NCBI GenBank assembly: GCA_045588185.1
Contig: JAZNDR010000028.1
Span: 1-64,000 of the forward strand
DNA from: Scatosoma sp045588185
GTDB lineage: Bacteria; Bacillota; Clostridia; Christensenellales; Borkfalkiaceae
Length of the DNA stretch: 64,000 bases
Reading direction: 5' to 3'
Shown here: positions 24,571 to 34,719 of the stretch, one piece after another
Layout: every line of letters starts with the position of its first letter
Position numbering within the stretch: the first letter of the stretch is position 1
Program-made: the position numbers and the translations under genes
The notes under the pieces: generated by a model
The model's input: the letters and a program-made list of their open reading frames with translations, nothing else
The model's database searches: none
Told to the model about the DNA's origin: nothing

Positions 24571-25131
24571 ATGTACCTTATCGTAGGACTCGGCAATCCC
24601 GAGAAAAAATATGAAAAGACCTTTCATAATATGGGCTTTATCGCCGCGGGCGACGCCGCGGAGCTTTTAAACGCGAAGTTTAAAAAGAAAGAATGCGAGG
24701 CGTCGGTTGCGGAAGCGTTCGTCGGCGGGGAAAAGGTAATTATCGCCCGCCCGCTTACCTATATGAACAATTCGGGCAGAGCGGTAAAACAGCTGATGTC
24801 CAAATATAAAATCGACCCGCAAAACCTGCTCGTTATCTACGACGACTACGACCTGCCCAAAGGGAAAGTCCGTATCCGCGCAAACGGCAGTGCGGGCACG
24901 CATAACGGTATGCGGAGTATCATCGGCGAAACGGGTTTGACGAACTTCCCCCGTATTCGTGTGGGGATTCGGGACGAGGAAGTGAATATTCCTATTATTA
25001 ACTACGTGCTTTCGGAAATCAAAAAGGACGATTACGAGCTGTTCGCTTCCGCTTGTCAAAAAGCGGGCGAAGCGGCGGTGGCGTTCGCCTACGGCGAGGA
25101 CATTGAGCGCGTTATGTGTAAATTTAACTAA
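24571..25131 (+). CDS. pth: Peptidyl-tRNA hydrolase
   Basis: Pth frees tRNA from dropped-off peptidyl-tRNA. The 186-residue protein has GLGNP with N9, the catalytic H19 (FHNMGF), YMNNSGR and the Asp in YDDYDLP. I start at 24571, where GAGG lies 10 nt upstream; an earlier in-frame ATG (24523) would lie before the hairpin and add 16 unrelated residues. prs-pth-mfd is a common firmicute gene order. Confidence 0.96.
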   Translation: MYLIVGLGNPEKKYEKTFHNMGFIAAGDAAELLNAKFKKKECEASVAEAFVGGEKVIIARPLTYMNNSGRAVKQLMSKYKIDPQNLLVIYDDYDLPKGKVRIRANGSAGTHNGMRSIIGETGLTNFPRIRVGIRDEEVNIPIINYVLSEIKKDDYELFASACQKAGEAAVAFAYGEDIERVMCKFN

Positions 25132-25144
25132 ATAGAAGTAGAGA

Positions 25145-28100
25145 ATGAAACGCAATTTTTTCACTTTTGAAACGCTGGGCGGGGAATATCCCGCGCTTGG
25201 CAAAGAACTCCGCCGAGGTACGCCTACGGCGGTTTTCGGCGTTTCCGATTCTCTTAAATATATGATAGCGGGGCTTGCTGAAACGCCCGTCGTATATATC
25301 ACGGCGGACGGCATTTCCGCCCGAAAAGCCGCGCAAAATATCGCCACTCTTTCGGGTAAAAAAGCGGAAGTGCTTGCCGCCAAGGACGAGGTTTTGCTCT
25401 ATCGCAAAGCACTCTCGAAAGACTCGCTGTTCCGTCGCTTAAACGGCATTTACGCGTTGCAAAACGGTTGCGAAGCCGTGGTGGCGGAAATAGACGCGCT
25501 TGCTCAGCTTTTCCCGAAAAAATTACCCACGCTCACTTTTTGCGAGGGGGAAGAAATGGATTTTCTTTCTGTGCCCGACACGCTTGTGAAAATGGGCTAT
25601 ACACGCTCGTTTGAGGTGGAAACGAAAGGGGTGTTTGCGCTTCGCGGGGATATTCTCGATATTTATCCCGTCAATGCGGAAAATCCCGTAAGAATAGACT
25701 TTTTCGGCGATACAATCGAAAAGATAAAACCGTACGATTTCACGACGGGGGATAGATTGCCGAATATCAAAGCAACGACGGTGCTTGCGGCTACGGATAT
25801 TTTCGTCAGCGATACCGACCGTAAAAATATTCCCGCCGTATTAGAAGCGGAAATCAAAAAATGCAATTCGTCCGAAGCCTATGCCCGCGCAAGAGAAATT
25901 GCCGACGAGATCGTTTCGGAAAATTGCGAAAACGCGTTCGTTTTGCCCCTTTTGGAAAACTCGGCGGATTTCTTTTCTATCCTGCCCGAAAATACTCTGC
26001 TCATTTTCGACGAAGGCAAAACGCTTTGGGATAAATTCAACGCGCTTTATAAAGAACACGAAGAACGGTATCACCGCTTGCGTGAAGGCGGGGAAGCGTT
26101 TACCTTTACTCTTTCGCAGTATGCGGATAAGGAAGATTTTATCGAAAAGGTACAAACCGTCCGTCGGCTTGCGCTGCAAACCTTTACGGGTAATCCGTTC
26201 TTTTTCGAGCCGCTGAAAATTTATAACCTTTCGGCAACGCCGACTACCCGTTATTTAAACGGCGTGCCCGCCCTCGTTACCGATATCAAAAACTGGCTTC
26301 GGGGCAATTACCGCGTAATGCTCTTTTGCGGGGACGAAGCTCGCGCGGTCAAACTTGCCGAGGCTCTTGGCGAGGAGTATATTTCCACAGTCAAACTGCC
26401 CGATTCCCACCCCGAATTTAAAGGGGTTTGCGTGCTTGGCGATAAACTGGATAAGGGTATGGTTTTGCACGATAGCAAGACGGCGTTTATCGGTGAATTA
26501 GATTTATACGCCAAAGCTCCCGATAACAGACGGATACGAAGAAAACGGGGGGATATGTTCTCCGCGCCCGAGGTGGGCGATTTCGTCGTACACGAAACGC
26601 ACGGTATCGGAAAAGTGGTCGGTACGAAAAAGATAGAAACGCAGGACGGGACGAAAGAATATATCGCGCTTGCTTACAAAGACGGCGACACGCTCTACGT
26701 TCCAGCCGAATGTATGGACACTCTTTCCAAATACGTCGGCGACGCTAACCCCGCGTTAAGCAAAATCGGCGGAGCGGAATTCGAACGGGTAAAAGCCCGC
26801 GTAAAAGCTTCGCTTAAAAAACTGGCGTTCGACCTCAAAAAATTATACGCCGAACGCGCGGAAAATAAAGGCTTTGCATTTCCCGAGAACGAAGTATTTA
26901 TGCACGAGTTCGAGGACGCGTTCGAATATATCCCCACGCCCGACCAAGCGGCGTCCATTGAGGAAGTCAAAGGGGATATGACCTCGGATAAGGTCATGGA
27001 CAGACTGCTTTGCGGGGACGTTGGTTTTGGAAAAACGGAAGTTGCGTTCCGCGCTATCTACCTTTGCGTGCTTGCGGGCAAGCAAGCCGCGCTGATGTGC
27101 CCGAGCACCGTTTTGTGCCGTCAGCACTTCCATACGGCGGAAGCGCGCTTTGCGCAGTTCGGTGTGCGTATCGCTTCGCTCAACCGCTTCAATACTCCCA
27201 AGGAAACGCAGAAAATATTAGACGGACTTGCTAATGGCTCGATTGACCTCGTTGTGGGAACCCACCGTCTGCTTTCCGCCGACGTGAAATTTAAAAATCT
27301 CGGGCTGTTAGTGCTTGACGAGGAACAGCGTTTCGGCGTGGAACATAAAGAGAAAATCAAGCATTTGCGGAAGGATATCGACTGCTTGACGATGACGGCA
27401 ACACCTATTCCTCGCACCTTGCATATGTCCCTTTCGGGAATCCGCGACATATCCACAATACACACGCCCCCGCACGAGCGTTTGCCCGTGCAAACCTACG
27501 TGGTAGAGGAAACGGAAACGCTCATTCGCGACGCGTGTATCCGAGAACTTTCCCGCGGCGGTCAAGTCTTTATTTTGTATAACAAAGTGGAAAGTATTTT
27601 CACGTTTGCGGCGGCGGTAAAACGCATTCTGCCCGAAGCAAAAGTATCCATAGCGCACGGCAGAATGGATAAAACCACCCTTGAAAACGCCGTACTCGAT
27701 TTCTACGGCGGAAAAACGGATATCCTCGTTACGACGACCATTATCGAAAACGGGGTTGATTTACCCAACGCCAACACCATTATCGTTATTGACAGCGACC
27801 GTTTGGGGATTTCCCAGCTCTATCAGTTAAAGGGCAGAGTGGGGCGCGGCTCGCGCCTTGCGCACGCGTATTTCACTTTCAAGCCCGAGCGGGTAATGTC
27901 CTCGAACGCCGCGGCGCGTTTAAAAGCGATTATGGAATTTACCGAGCTCGGTTCGGGGTATAAGCTCGCTATGCGCGATTTGGAGATTCGCGGCGCGGGC
28001 AACGTACTCGGTGCGGAACAGCACGGGCATATGGATAGAGTGGGATACGAGCTGTATGCTAAGCTGTTAAAGGAAGAGCTTACGGGCGAAAGCCACGAAA

Positions 28101-28549
28101 CGGCGGAGCTCGATATTCGCGCCAACGCGTACATTTCGGAGAAATACATCGAATCTTCGGCAGGGCGGTTGGATAGCTATAAGCAGATAGCGGAAATTTC
28201 CTCGATTGCCGATTATAAACGGGTATACGCTTCCCTTCGCGATACCTACGGCGAGCTTCCCCGCGCGGTAGAAAATTTAATGGTAATAGCTGTTTTAAAG
28301 AGCTACGCGGCGAAATTCAACGTAAAAAAGATAACGGTCGCAAACGGCGTGGGAGCACTCGAATTCCCCTCGTTGCAATCGTTAGGGGATAAACGGATAC
28401 AGGCGGGCTTGGATAAATACGCAAGCCAAACGCGTTTGAATATGACCGAAGCACCCGTAATAGAATTCTTCGGGAAACGCGATTCGGCGGAATTGATGGC
28501 GGAAATGACGAAATTTTTAAAATTTTCGCTAACTTTCACAAGTTTATAA
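25145..28549 (+). CDS. mfd: Transcription-repair coupling factor Mfd
   Basis: Mfd removes RNA polymerase stalled at DNA lesions and recruits UvrA. The 1134-residue protein shows the N-terminal UvrB-like domain (ALRGDILDIYP near 170), the polymerase-interacting CarD-like domain from about 476 (VGDFVVHETHGIGKVVG), the RecG-like translocase with Walker A GDVGFGKT (about 624-631), DEEQ box (about 723) and TATPIPRTL, and the C-terminal TRCF domain. It starts 13 bp after pth with a GTAGAG-like site. Confidence 0.97.
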   Translation: MKRNFFTFETLGGEYPALGKELRRGTPTAVFGVSDSLKYMIAGLAETPVVYITADGISARKAAQNIATLSGKKAEVLAAKDEVLLYRKALSKDSLFRRLNGIYALQNGCEAVVAEIDALAQLFPKKLPTLTFCEGEEMDFLSVPDTLVKMGYTRSFEVETKGVFALRGDILDIYPVNAENPVRIDFFGDTIEKIKPYDFTTGDRLPNIKATTVLAATDIFVSDTDRKNIPAVLEAEIKKCNSSEAYARAREIADEIVSENCENAFVLPLLENSADFFSILPENTLLIFDEGKTLWDKFNALYKEHEERYHRLREGGEAFTFTLSQYADKEDFIEKVQTVRRLALQTFTGNPFFFEPLKIYNLSATPTTRYLNGVPALVTDIKNWLRGNYRVMLFCGDEARAVKLAEALGEEYISTVKLPDSHPEFKGVCVLGDKLDKGMVLHDSKTAFIGELDLYAKAPDNRRIRRKRGDMFSAPEVGDFVVHETHGIGKVVGTKKIETQDGTKEYIALAYKDGDTLYVPAECMDTLSKYVGDANPALSKIGGAEFERVKARVKASLKKLAFDLKKLYAERAENKGFAFPENEVFMHEFEDAFEYIPTPDQAASIEEVKGDMTSDKVMDRLLCGDVGFGKTEVAFRAIYLCVLAGKQAALMCPSTVLCRQHFHTAEARFAQFGVRIASLNRFNTPKETQKILDGLANGSIDLVVGTHRLLSADVKFKNLGLLVLDEEQRFGVEHKEKIKHLRKDIDCLTMTATPIPRTLHMSLSGIRDISTIHTPPHERLPVQTYVVEETETLIRDACIRELSRGGQVFILYNKVESIFTFAAAVKRILPEAKVSIAHGRMDKTTLENAVLDFYGGKTDILVTTTIIENGVDLPNANTIIVIDSDRLGISQLYQLKGRVGRGSRLAHAYFTFKPERVMSSNAAARLKAIMEFTELGSGYKLAMRDLEIRGAGNVLGAEQHGHMDRVGYELYAKLLKEELTGESHETAELDIRANAYISEKYIESSAGRLDSYKQIAEISSIADYKRVYASLRDTYGELPRAVENLMVIAVLKSYAAKFNVKKITVANGVGALEFPSLQSLGDKRIQAGLDKYASQTRLNMTEAPVIEFFGKRDSAELMAEMTKFLKFSLTFTSL

Positions 28550-28559
28550 ACAAAAACGA

Positions 28560-28588
28560 TTGCATTTTACGGAAAAAGCGGTTATAAT
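28560..28588 (+). promoter_or_regulatory. Promoter of the PrsA/SurA-like lipoprotein
   Basis: TTGCAT (28560-28565) and TATAAT (28583-28588) are 17 bp apart, about 80 bp before the ATG at 28667. Confidence 0.75.
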
Positions 28589-28666
28589 AGATTAGTGGCG
28601 TATAGAAGCGATAGGGGTCTATATGCCCGTAAGGTAACCAAACACGATAAATCATCGGAGCATTTT

Positions 28667-30805
28667 ATGAGTAAGAAACACACCTTGAAAAAAGTAGCGG
28701 CGCTCGTTTTGGCGCTGGGAATGACGATCGGTGCGACGGGCTGTAATTTCCTTGTCACCGACAGTATGAAGGACCTTGAACAGGTCGTAGCGACGGTTAA
28801 TATTTCCGATACGCTTGGCACGGACAACGATTATAAGGATTATAAAGACGACGTGGCGAAGCTTATCACGGACGGCGGACTTTCCACCGATATCCCCAAG
28901 CGCGACCTCGTTGCGTATTTCCTCAACGCGGGCTATGCTTACGTGCAAAACTACGGCTATACCTACGAAGCGACCTTCAATATGCTGATGGACGGTCTTA
29001 CCGAAAATAAGATACTCACGCAGTACGCCGTGGCGTATTTCCTTAAAAAAGGCAACAAGACGGCTAAGGATTGCTTAGACTGGGCGAACACGGAACTGGA
29101 AAAATACAAAAACGATACCACCGTTTATAACCTCTTGAAAGCGCATCCCGAAGTATTGACGATGCAATATTTCCTGACGGGCTACGGCGGAAACACCGAA
29201 GAGGATATGAAGCCGTACTGGGAAGCGGTGTATACCTTAAAGAAATCGCTGAACAGCTCGCTCGATTCCGCGGAAACGAGCTATATCAAAGCAAGCGAGC
29301 ATAACCATTCGCACGATACCACGCGCACCACGCCCACGAACGTGAACACGGAAAAAGAGGACTATCTGCCGATGAAAGACGGCAAGCTCGATTACGACGT
29401 TTACACGGGCAGAAACGCGGTTGCCGAATGCGGTCAGTATGAAAAGCAGGACGGCTCGACGACCACGACGAGAAAGAGCGCGTATAACAGCTTCCTTTCC
29501 AACCTGCAAAGCTACGGACTTATCCAAGACGGCGAAAACGTGGCGAACGTAACGGAGCTCGATTACTACTATATCGAACTTTCTTCCACGCTCGGACAGG
29601 CACTCGTCAATAAATGCAACGAAGAAATGAAAGACGACGCAATCGCGTTGATGACGACGGACGACGTTTTGAGAAAGTATAGCGAAATTCTTGAAGCGCA
29701 AAAGGAAGTATATTCGGAAGATTATACGGCGTTCGATACGGCGCTTGACAGCCTTTCCGATACCTCGTTCGCACTTTACGGCTTAAAGGATTTCGGCTTC
29801 GTTTACAACATCTTGTTGCCGTTCTCGGCGGAACAGGAAGAAGCGTACAAAGCGGCGCAAAACAAGGGCTTAAATTCGGACGGTAAGTTCAATGCCCGTA
29901 AAGCGATTTTGGAAGAAATCGTTGCCGAAGATCTCCGCGGGGCTTGGTTCTGCGAAGAAGAGGACGAAAATCACGCGTACGAAAAAGACGGTAAATACTA
30001 CTTCTTCGAAAACAACTTCACCGATACCGAAAAATACGAAAGCTTAACGCAGTATGCGGGCTTGTATCCTTACCAAGGCACGGTAACGGAAAAGGACGGC
30101 GTTTTCGAAAAAGCAACGCCGAACAGAACGATGAAAATCGACGCGTTCATCGCTGAATTTGAAAGCTATATCGAACAGGTTGCAGGCGAGGGCGTAACGG
30201 CGGATGCGGTTGCGGATTGGAGCAACGGCGCATACGACTACGCGACGAAAGAATACGATAAGAACAACGACGGCGAAGTAGACAGCTACGGCAATTTCGT
30301 GAAATACGTCGGTAAAGTAAACGGTATTGATACCGCTCCCGCTAACTATTTCAATAAAGAAAGCAACGGCTATAAAGCGCTTTCGGCGGTAAACGAGTTA
30401 ATGTTCGCGTACAGCACCGACACGGGTTGCTTGAACACCTATATGGGTTATGCGGTTTCGCCTTACGGCACCGATTTCGTACCCGAATTCGAATGGGCGG
30501 CGCAGTACGTCGTAAGAGAGGGAGTCGGTACGTATGCCGTTGCACCTTCCGATTACGGCTGGCATATCATTTATTGCTCGTATAAATTCGAGGGCGACGA
30601 AGTGTACGGCTTGACGGAAGAAATTTTCGAAGCACAGAAAGATACCGAAGGCACTTTCTCCAACCTCTTCTACGAATCGTTGAAGTCTTCGGCGGCGACC
30701 AGCCACGCAGACGCGGTGCAAAGCTCCGTTCTCAATAAGTATAAGACTTCCGTAGATCTCTTCACGGACAGATACCAAGACTTGCTCGACCTCGACAAGG
30801 CTTGA
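28667..30805 (+). CDS. PrsA/SurA-like peptidyl-prolyl isomerase-type lipoprotein
   Basis: This 712-residue lipoprotein has its lipobox at ATGC26. After the lipid anchor, 'VVATVNI' and a helical stretch (DYKDDVAKLITDGG...TFNMLMDGLTENKILTQYAVAYF) resemble the SurA/PrsA N-terminal chaperone domain. Near the C terminus 'EFEWAAQYVVREGVGTYAVAPSDYGWHIIYC' resembles the end of a parvulin domain. The middle 400 residues are not recognised, and a full catalytic parvulin core is not clear. PrsA-like foldases after mfd are common in Clostridia. It probably helps exported proteins fold at the membrane surface. Start chosen at 28667 (GGAG 6 nt upstream). Confidence 0.7.
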   Translation: MSKKHTLKKVAALVLALGMTIGATGCNFLVTDSMKDLEQVVATVNISDTLGTDNDYKDYKDDVAKLITDGGLSTDIPKRDLVAYFLNAGYAYVQNYGYTYEATFNMLMDGLTENKILTQYAVAYFLKKGNKTAKDCLDWANTELEKYKNDTTVYNLLKAHPEVLTMQYFLTGYGGNTEEDMKPYWEAVYTLKKSLNSSLDSAETSYIKASEHNHSHDTTRTTPTNVNTEKEDYLPMKDGKLDYDVYTGRNAVAECGQYEKQDGSTTTTRKSAYNSFLSNLQSYGLIQDGENVANVTELDYYYIELSSTLGQALVNKCNEEMKDDAIALMTTDDVLRKYSEILEAQKEVYSEDYTAFDTALDSLSDTSFALYGLKDFGFVYNILLPFSAEQEEAYKAAQNKGLNSDGKFNARKAILEEIVAEDLRGAWFCEEEDENHAYEKDGKYYFFENNFTDTEKYESLTQYAGLYPYQGTVTEKDGVFEKATPNRTMKIDAFIAEFESYIEQVAGEGVTADAVADWSNGAYDYATKEYDKNNDGEVDSYGNFVKYVGKVNGIDTAPANYFNKESNGYKALSAVNELMFAYSTDTGCLNTYMGYAVSPYGTDFVPEFEWAAQYVVREGVGTYAVAPSDYGWHIIYCSYKFEGDEVYGLTEEIFEAQKDTEGTFSNLFYESLKSSAATSHADAVQSSVLNKYKTSVDLFTDRYQDLLDLDKA

Positions 30806-30822
30806 TAGAAGAAAACAAGTCG

Positions 30823-30858
30823 CAAAAACCCCGCCTGCTTTCCGCAGTCGGGGTTTTA
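30823..30858 (+). terminator. Terminator after the PrsA/SurA-like gene
   Basis: A hairpin built on CCCCG/CGGGG with an inner CTGC/GCAG stem is followed by TTTTAT, about 20 bp after the stop. Confidence 0.8.
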
Positions 30859-30878
30859 TACGGCGATAGGACATAGCA

Positions 30879-32237
30879 ATGGGCAGAATAAAATTATCCG
30901 AACATTTTAATTACGGGCGTTTGCTCCGTTTCGTATTACCGTCTATTATTATGATGGTATTCGTATCCGTGTACGGTATCGTGGACGGATTTTTCGTGTC
31001 TAATTTCGTGGGCGAAATTCCCTTTGCCGCCCTCAACCTCATTTTTCCGTTTATTATGATTTTAGGTTCGGTGGGCTTCATGCTCGGTACGGGCGGTAAC
31101 GCCGTCGTATCCAAAGCCCTCGGCGAGGGGAATACGCAAAAAGCCAACCGTATCTTTTCTATGCTCGTGTATACGACCGTCGTATTCGGCGGAGTGCTGT
31201 CCGTGGCAGGCATTGCGTTTGCCCGCCCCGTTGCAACGCTGTTTGCGAAAAACGAAACCACGATGATGGCGGCGCAAAAAGCGGAACTGATCGAGCATTG
31301 CGTGGTATACGCCCGTACGATTTTATCGGTATTGCCCGCGTTTATGTTACAGAACGCCTTTCAGGGCTTTTTCGTAACGGCGGAAAAACCTAGGCTCGGC
31401 TTATACGTAACGATAATTGCAGGTTGCGGCAATATCCTTTTTGACGCGCTGTTCGTGTCGGTATTCAAATGGGGATTATTCGGGGCGGCGCTTGCGACCG
31501 CGCTCAATCAATTGATTGGCGGTGTAATACCTGTCGTCTACTTTGCAAGAAAAAACGACAGCCTGTTGCGTTTGGGGAAAACTAAATTTGACGGCAGAGT
31601 TTTGGCAAAAGTTTGTATCAACGGACTTTCCGAGCTAATGACGAACATATCCCTTTCCGTCGTGAGTATCGTATATAACGCCCAGCTTATGGGTTTGGTC
31701 GGATTCCTCGGCGTTTCGGCGTACGGCGTTATTCAGTATATCGGCTTCATTTTTATTGCGGTATTCTTGGGGTATTCGGTGGGGAGCGCACCGATCATCG
31801 GCTACCATTACGGCGCGCAAAATCACGGGGAACTTAAAAATATTTTTAAGAAAAGCCTTACGATAACCGCCGTTTTCGGCGTGGCTATGACCGTACTTGC
31901 GGCGGCGTTTGCCCGTCCGTTTTCGGCGATATTCGTACATTCCGACCCTGCGCTTCTCGATATGACCGCGCACGGTATGCGGATTAACGCCATCAGCTTT
32001 TTGACCTGCGGAATCAACATTTTCGCTTCGGCGTTTTTCACCGCGCTCGGCAACGGCGGAGTATCCTTACTCATTTCCTTTTCCCGTACCTTCGTGTGTC
32101 AGCTCGCGGCAGTGTTGATATTGCCGATATTTTGGGGACTTGACGGCGTATGGAGCGCGCTCGTCGTGGCGGAAAGCATTACGCTGATATTTTCCGTAGT
32201 ACTCTTTATCAAGCAAAAAAAGCGATATTGCTATTAA
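30879..32237 (+). CDS. MATE family multidrug/cation exporter
   Basis: This 452-residue membrane protein has 12 hydrophobic segments in two homologous halves. MATE features include 'PSIIMMVFVSVYGIVDGFFVSNFVG' at the start, 'GTGGNAVVSKALGEG' and 'GYSVGSAPIIGYHYGAQN'. Family members use Na+ or H+ gradients to expel drugs or metabolites; the Na+ V-ATPase encoded next door could supply the gradient (inference). The substrate is unknown. It is monocistronic, with terminators on both sides. Confidence 0.93.
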   Translation: MGRIKLSEHFNYGRLLRFVLPSIIMMVFVSVYGIVDGFFVSNFVGEIPFAALNLIFPFIMILGSVGFMLGTGGNAVVSKALGEGNTQKANRIFSMLVYTTVVFGGVLSVAGIAFARPVATLFAKNETTMMAAQKAELIEHCVVYARTILSVLPAFMLQNAFQGFFVTAEKPRLGLYVTIIAGCGNILFDALFVSVFKWGLFGAALATALNQLIGGVIPVVYFARKNDSLLRLGKTKFDGRVLAKVCINGLSELMTNISLSVVSIVYNAQLMGLVGFLGVSAYGVIQYIGFIFIAVFLGYSVGSAPIIGYHYGAQNHGELKNIFKKSLTITAVFGVAMTVLAAAFARPFSAIFVHSDPALLDMTAHGMRINAISFLTCGINIFASAFFTALGNGGVSLLISFSRTFVCQLAAVLILPIFWGLDGVWSALVVAESITLIFSVVLFIKQKKRYCY

Positions 32238-32243
32238 AATCTT

Positions 32244-32283
32244 GCCCGATTTGGATTTACGCCGAATCGGGCGGTATTTTTTT
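32244..32283 (+). terminator. Terminator after the MATE gene
   Basis: An 11-bp stem (GCCCGATTTGG with its partner, one wobble) is followed by a T7 run shortly downstream. Confidence 0.85.
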
Positions 32284-32315
32284 GCGGTTACGAGGAAAAA
32301 AATGGCAACGCACTC

Positions 32316-32344
32316 TTGACAATTCACGGATAAAGTGCTATAAT
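32316..32344 (+). promoter_or_regulatory. Promoter of the V-ATPase operon
   Basis: Consensus TTGACA (32316-32321) and TATAAT (32339-32344) with 17-bp spacing lie 52 bp before the first gene of the operon. Confidence 0.85.
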
Positions 32345-32396
32345 AAATGCAATAATATTAGAATGGGGGCGAAGATTTTTTCGAGAGTAGAAGCAT

Positions 32397-32717
32397 ATGA
32401 CGGAAGAAATGATAAAAGCGATTACGAACGCGGAAGCAGAAGCTTCCGCTATCAAACGCGCGGCGACGGAAAAAGCTGCGAAGCTCCTTGCGGAAGCGGA
32501 AAAACAGGCGAATAGAAGCGAACACTCCTCGGCAGAGGTTTGTAAGGCATACGCCGAAACACAGATTAAGAACGCGCACGCGGAAGCGGATGCTCGCTAT
32601 GAAGTTACCGTAAAAACGGAAGAAAAACAGGCTCGCGAATATTGCGCAAAAGCCCTCAAAAACGCAGAGGACAGTATAAGCAAAATCGTCGGGAGGATCG
32701 TTCGTGGCAATTGCTGA
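32397..32717 (+). CDS. ntpF: V-type ATPase peripheral-stalk subunit (G/H type)
   Basis: This 106-residue protein is almost entirely Ala/Glu/Lys-rich amphipathic helix (AEAEASAIKRAATEKAAKLLAEAEKQ), as in the peripheral-stalk subunit that pairs with subunit E. In E. hirae the equivalent gene, ntpF, also opens the operon before ntpI. The sequence alone is low in complexity; position gives the identity. Its 3' end overlaps ntpI by 14 bp. Confidence 0.85.
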   Translation: MTEEMIKAITNAEAEASAIKRAATEKAAKLLAEAEKQANRSEHSSAEVCKAYAETQIKNAHAEADARYEVTVKTEEKQAREYCAKALKNAEDSISKIVGRIVRGNC

Positions 32718-34689
32718 GATGCGAAAACTCAATCTCGTGGCGATGTCGTACGACAAGGACGCTATTTTAAACGCTTTGCAGCGCACGGGCGCGGCAGAGG
32801 TGGTTTTGCACGCGCCGACGGAAAATACTACCGTCCCGACCTGCGAAGCGGAAACGCTTAAAAACCGCGTGTCTTCGGTGGAGGCGGCTCTTTTGGCTCT
32901 TTCCAAGGAAACGGAAAATTACGAAAAGGAGCACGGTTTGAAGTCGGATATTTTAAAAGACGGCTTCGACGTTACCTATTCCGAATTTATGTCCGCCCAA
33001 GAGAACGACGAAGGCGTGAAAAGTACGGTGGAGAAGATAAACGCGCTCACGGACGAGAAAAACGCCTTCAAAGCGAAAATCGTTCAATGGGAGAGAACTC
33101 TCGCGCAAGCGGAAATTTACGCGTCCCTTTCTCAGCCGTTTGCAAGCTTTGCCGATACCCTGCATACCCGCATAAAGCTGGGTACGGTCGCTTCGACGGC
33201 GGTCGAGTCTTTAAAATCGGCGTTTGCGGAAGCGGATCTTTGCGAAGTACAGGTTTTGGGAACGGCGGGAGAATACTCGCTCGTACTTTCGATTGCCCAT
33301 AAAATCGTTGCGGCGGAAGCGGAGAGTATATTATCCGCCTTCGGCTTTACGGCTTGCCCGTATACGGGCGAACGCTCAGGCGCGGAAATTTATGCGGAAG
33401 CTCTGCAACAAAGACAAGCGTTACAGAAAAAATTGGAAGAAAATCTTTTTGCTACTTATGAAATGCGTTCGGAGATACGGCAATTAAAAATTTATTGCGA
33501 CCGTCTTTCCTTTGAACTTGAAAAAGCGGAAACGGGCGAAAAGCTCCGCGAAACCGAGCGTACCTTTTTATTGCAAGCATACGTTCCCAAGGAATCGGAA
33601 GAAGCGGTAAAAACGGAATTAAAAGAAACGGGAAAAACGGCGTTTTTTGAGTTTTCCGATCCCACGGACGAGGACGAACCGCCCACGCTTTTGAAAAACA
33701 ACCAAATCGTTTCCAACTTCGAAAGCATTACCAACACTTATTCCACCCCCAACTATCGCGAGTTTGACCCCAATAGCGTAATGGCATTCTTTTACAGTCT
33801 GTTTATGGGTTTTATTATCGGCGACGCGGGCTACGGAATCCTTATGTTTTTAGTCGGCGGTTGGCTGTGGTGGAAAAACCGCGCCCGTCCCACGGGTATG
33901 TCCCGTTTAGCAGGAGCGTTTTCTATCGGCGGTATCTTTGCGATTTTGTGGGGCTTGCTGTTTAATTCCCTGTTCGGGTTTGCGGTACTTCCGAAAACGG
34001 TAATGCCGAATCCGCAAACGGATATGTGGTCGCTTGCGGGAATATCCGTACCCAGTGTGCTTATTATCAGTATGCTTATCGGCGTAATTCAAATATTTAC
34101 GGGCTATATGTGCCGAGCATGGCAGATGTGGCGAAGAGGGGATATTGTCGGCGGTATTTGCGAAGGGGTGCTGTGGGCGTTGTTTTCCGTTGGAGTAGGG
34201 CTTGCAATCGTCGGATTTGTCGAAGAAGCGGGTATGCCAAAGCTCGGTACAATCGGCGGGATCACGGCGGGTGTTTCGCTCGTTTTGGCAATGCTGACGG
34301 CAGGAAGAAAAGAAAAGTTCTTTGGTAAATTCACCAAAGGCTTCGGCACGGCGTACGGCGTTATCAATTACGCCTCGGATATATTAAGCTATGCAAGATT
34401 ATACGGCTTGATGCTTTCAGGCGCGGTTATCGCGGGTATTATCGCCACTTACGCGGGCGGGTTTATCGCCAGCGGAAATATTGCCATGATTATACTTGGC
34501 GTCGTGTTGCTTCTCGTGGGGCACGGTTTCAACTTGGTTATGAACCTCTTGGGCGCATATATCCACGACGCACGGCTTCAATACGTGGAATTTTACGGCA
34601 GATTTTACGAGGGGGAAGGCACGCTGTTTTCGCCAATCGGCTCGAAACAAAAATACGTGTACTTGCTTCCTTCTCAATCAATAAAATAA
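32704..34689 (+). CDS. ntpI: V-type ATPase subunit I (a subunit)
   Basis: This 661-residue subunit couples ion flow to rotor movement. The N-terminal 350 residues are cytoplasmic, with coiled-coil arms; the rest holds about eight transmembrane helices. The essential Arg of the ion path is R565 in DILSYARLYGL, and the preceding 'GDAGYGILM' loop is conserved. The start is a GTG with GGAGG 7 nt upstream, lying 14 bp inside the preceding gene. Confidence 0.95.
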   Translation: MAIAEMRKLNLVAMSYDKDAILNALQRTGAAEVVLHAPTENTTVPTCEAETLKNRVSSVEAALLALSKETENYEKEHGLKSDILKDGFDVTYSEFMSAQENDEGVKSTVEKINALTDEKNAFKAKIVQWERTLAQAEIYASLSQPFASFADTLHTRIKLGTVASTAVESLKSAFAEADLCEVQVLGTAGEYSLVLSIAHKIVAAEAESILSAFGFTACPYTGERSGAEIYAEALQQRQALQKKLEENLFATYEMRSEIRQLKIYCDRLSFELEKAETGEKLRETERTFLLQAYVPKESEEAVKTELKETGKTAFFEFSDPTDEDEPPTLLKNNQIVSNFESITNTYSTPNYREFDPNSVMAFFYSLFMGFIIGDAGYGILMFLVGGWLWWKNRARPTGMSRLAGAFSIGGIFAILWGLLFNSLFGFAVLPKTVMPNPQTDMWSLAGISVPSVLIISMLIGVIQIFTGYMCRAWQMWRRGDIVGGICEGVLWALFSVGVGLAIVGFVEEAGMPKLGTIGGITAGVSLVLAMLTAGRKEKFFGKFTKGFGTAYGVINYASDILSYARLYGLMLSGAVIAGIIATYAGGFIASGNIAMIILGVVLLLVGHGFNLVMNLLGAYIHDARLQYVEFYGRFYEGEGTLFSPIGSKQKYVYLLPSQSIK

Positions 34690-34719
34690 AAAGAAAACAA
34701 AAATCGGAGGATTTTTATT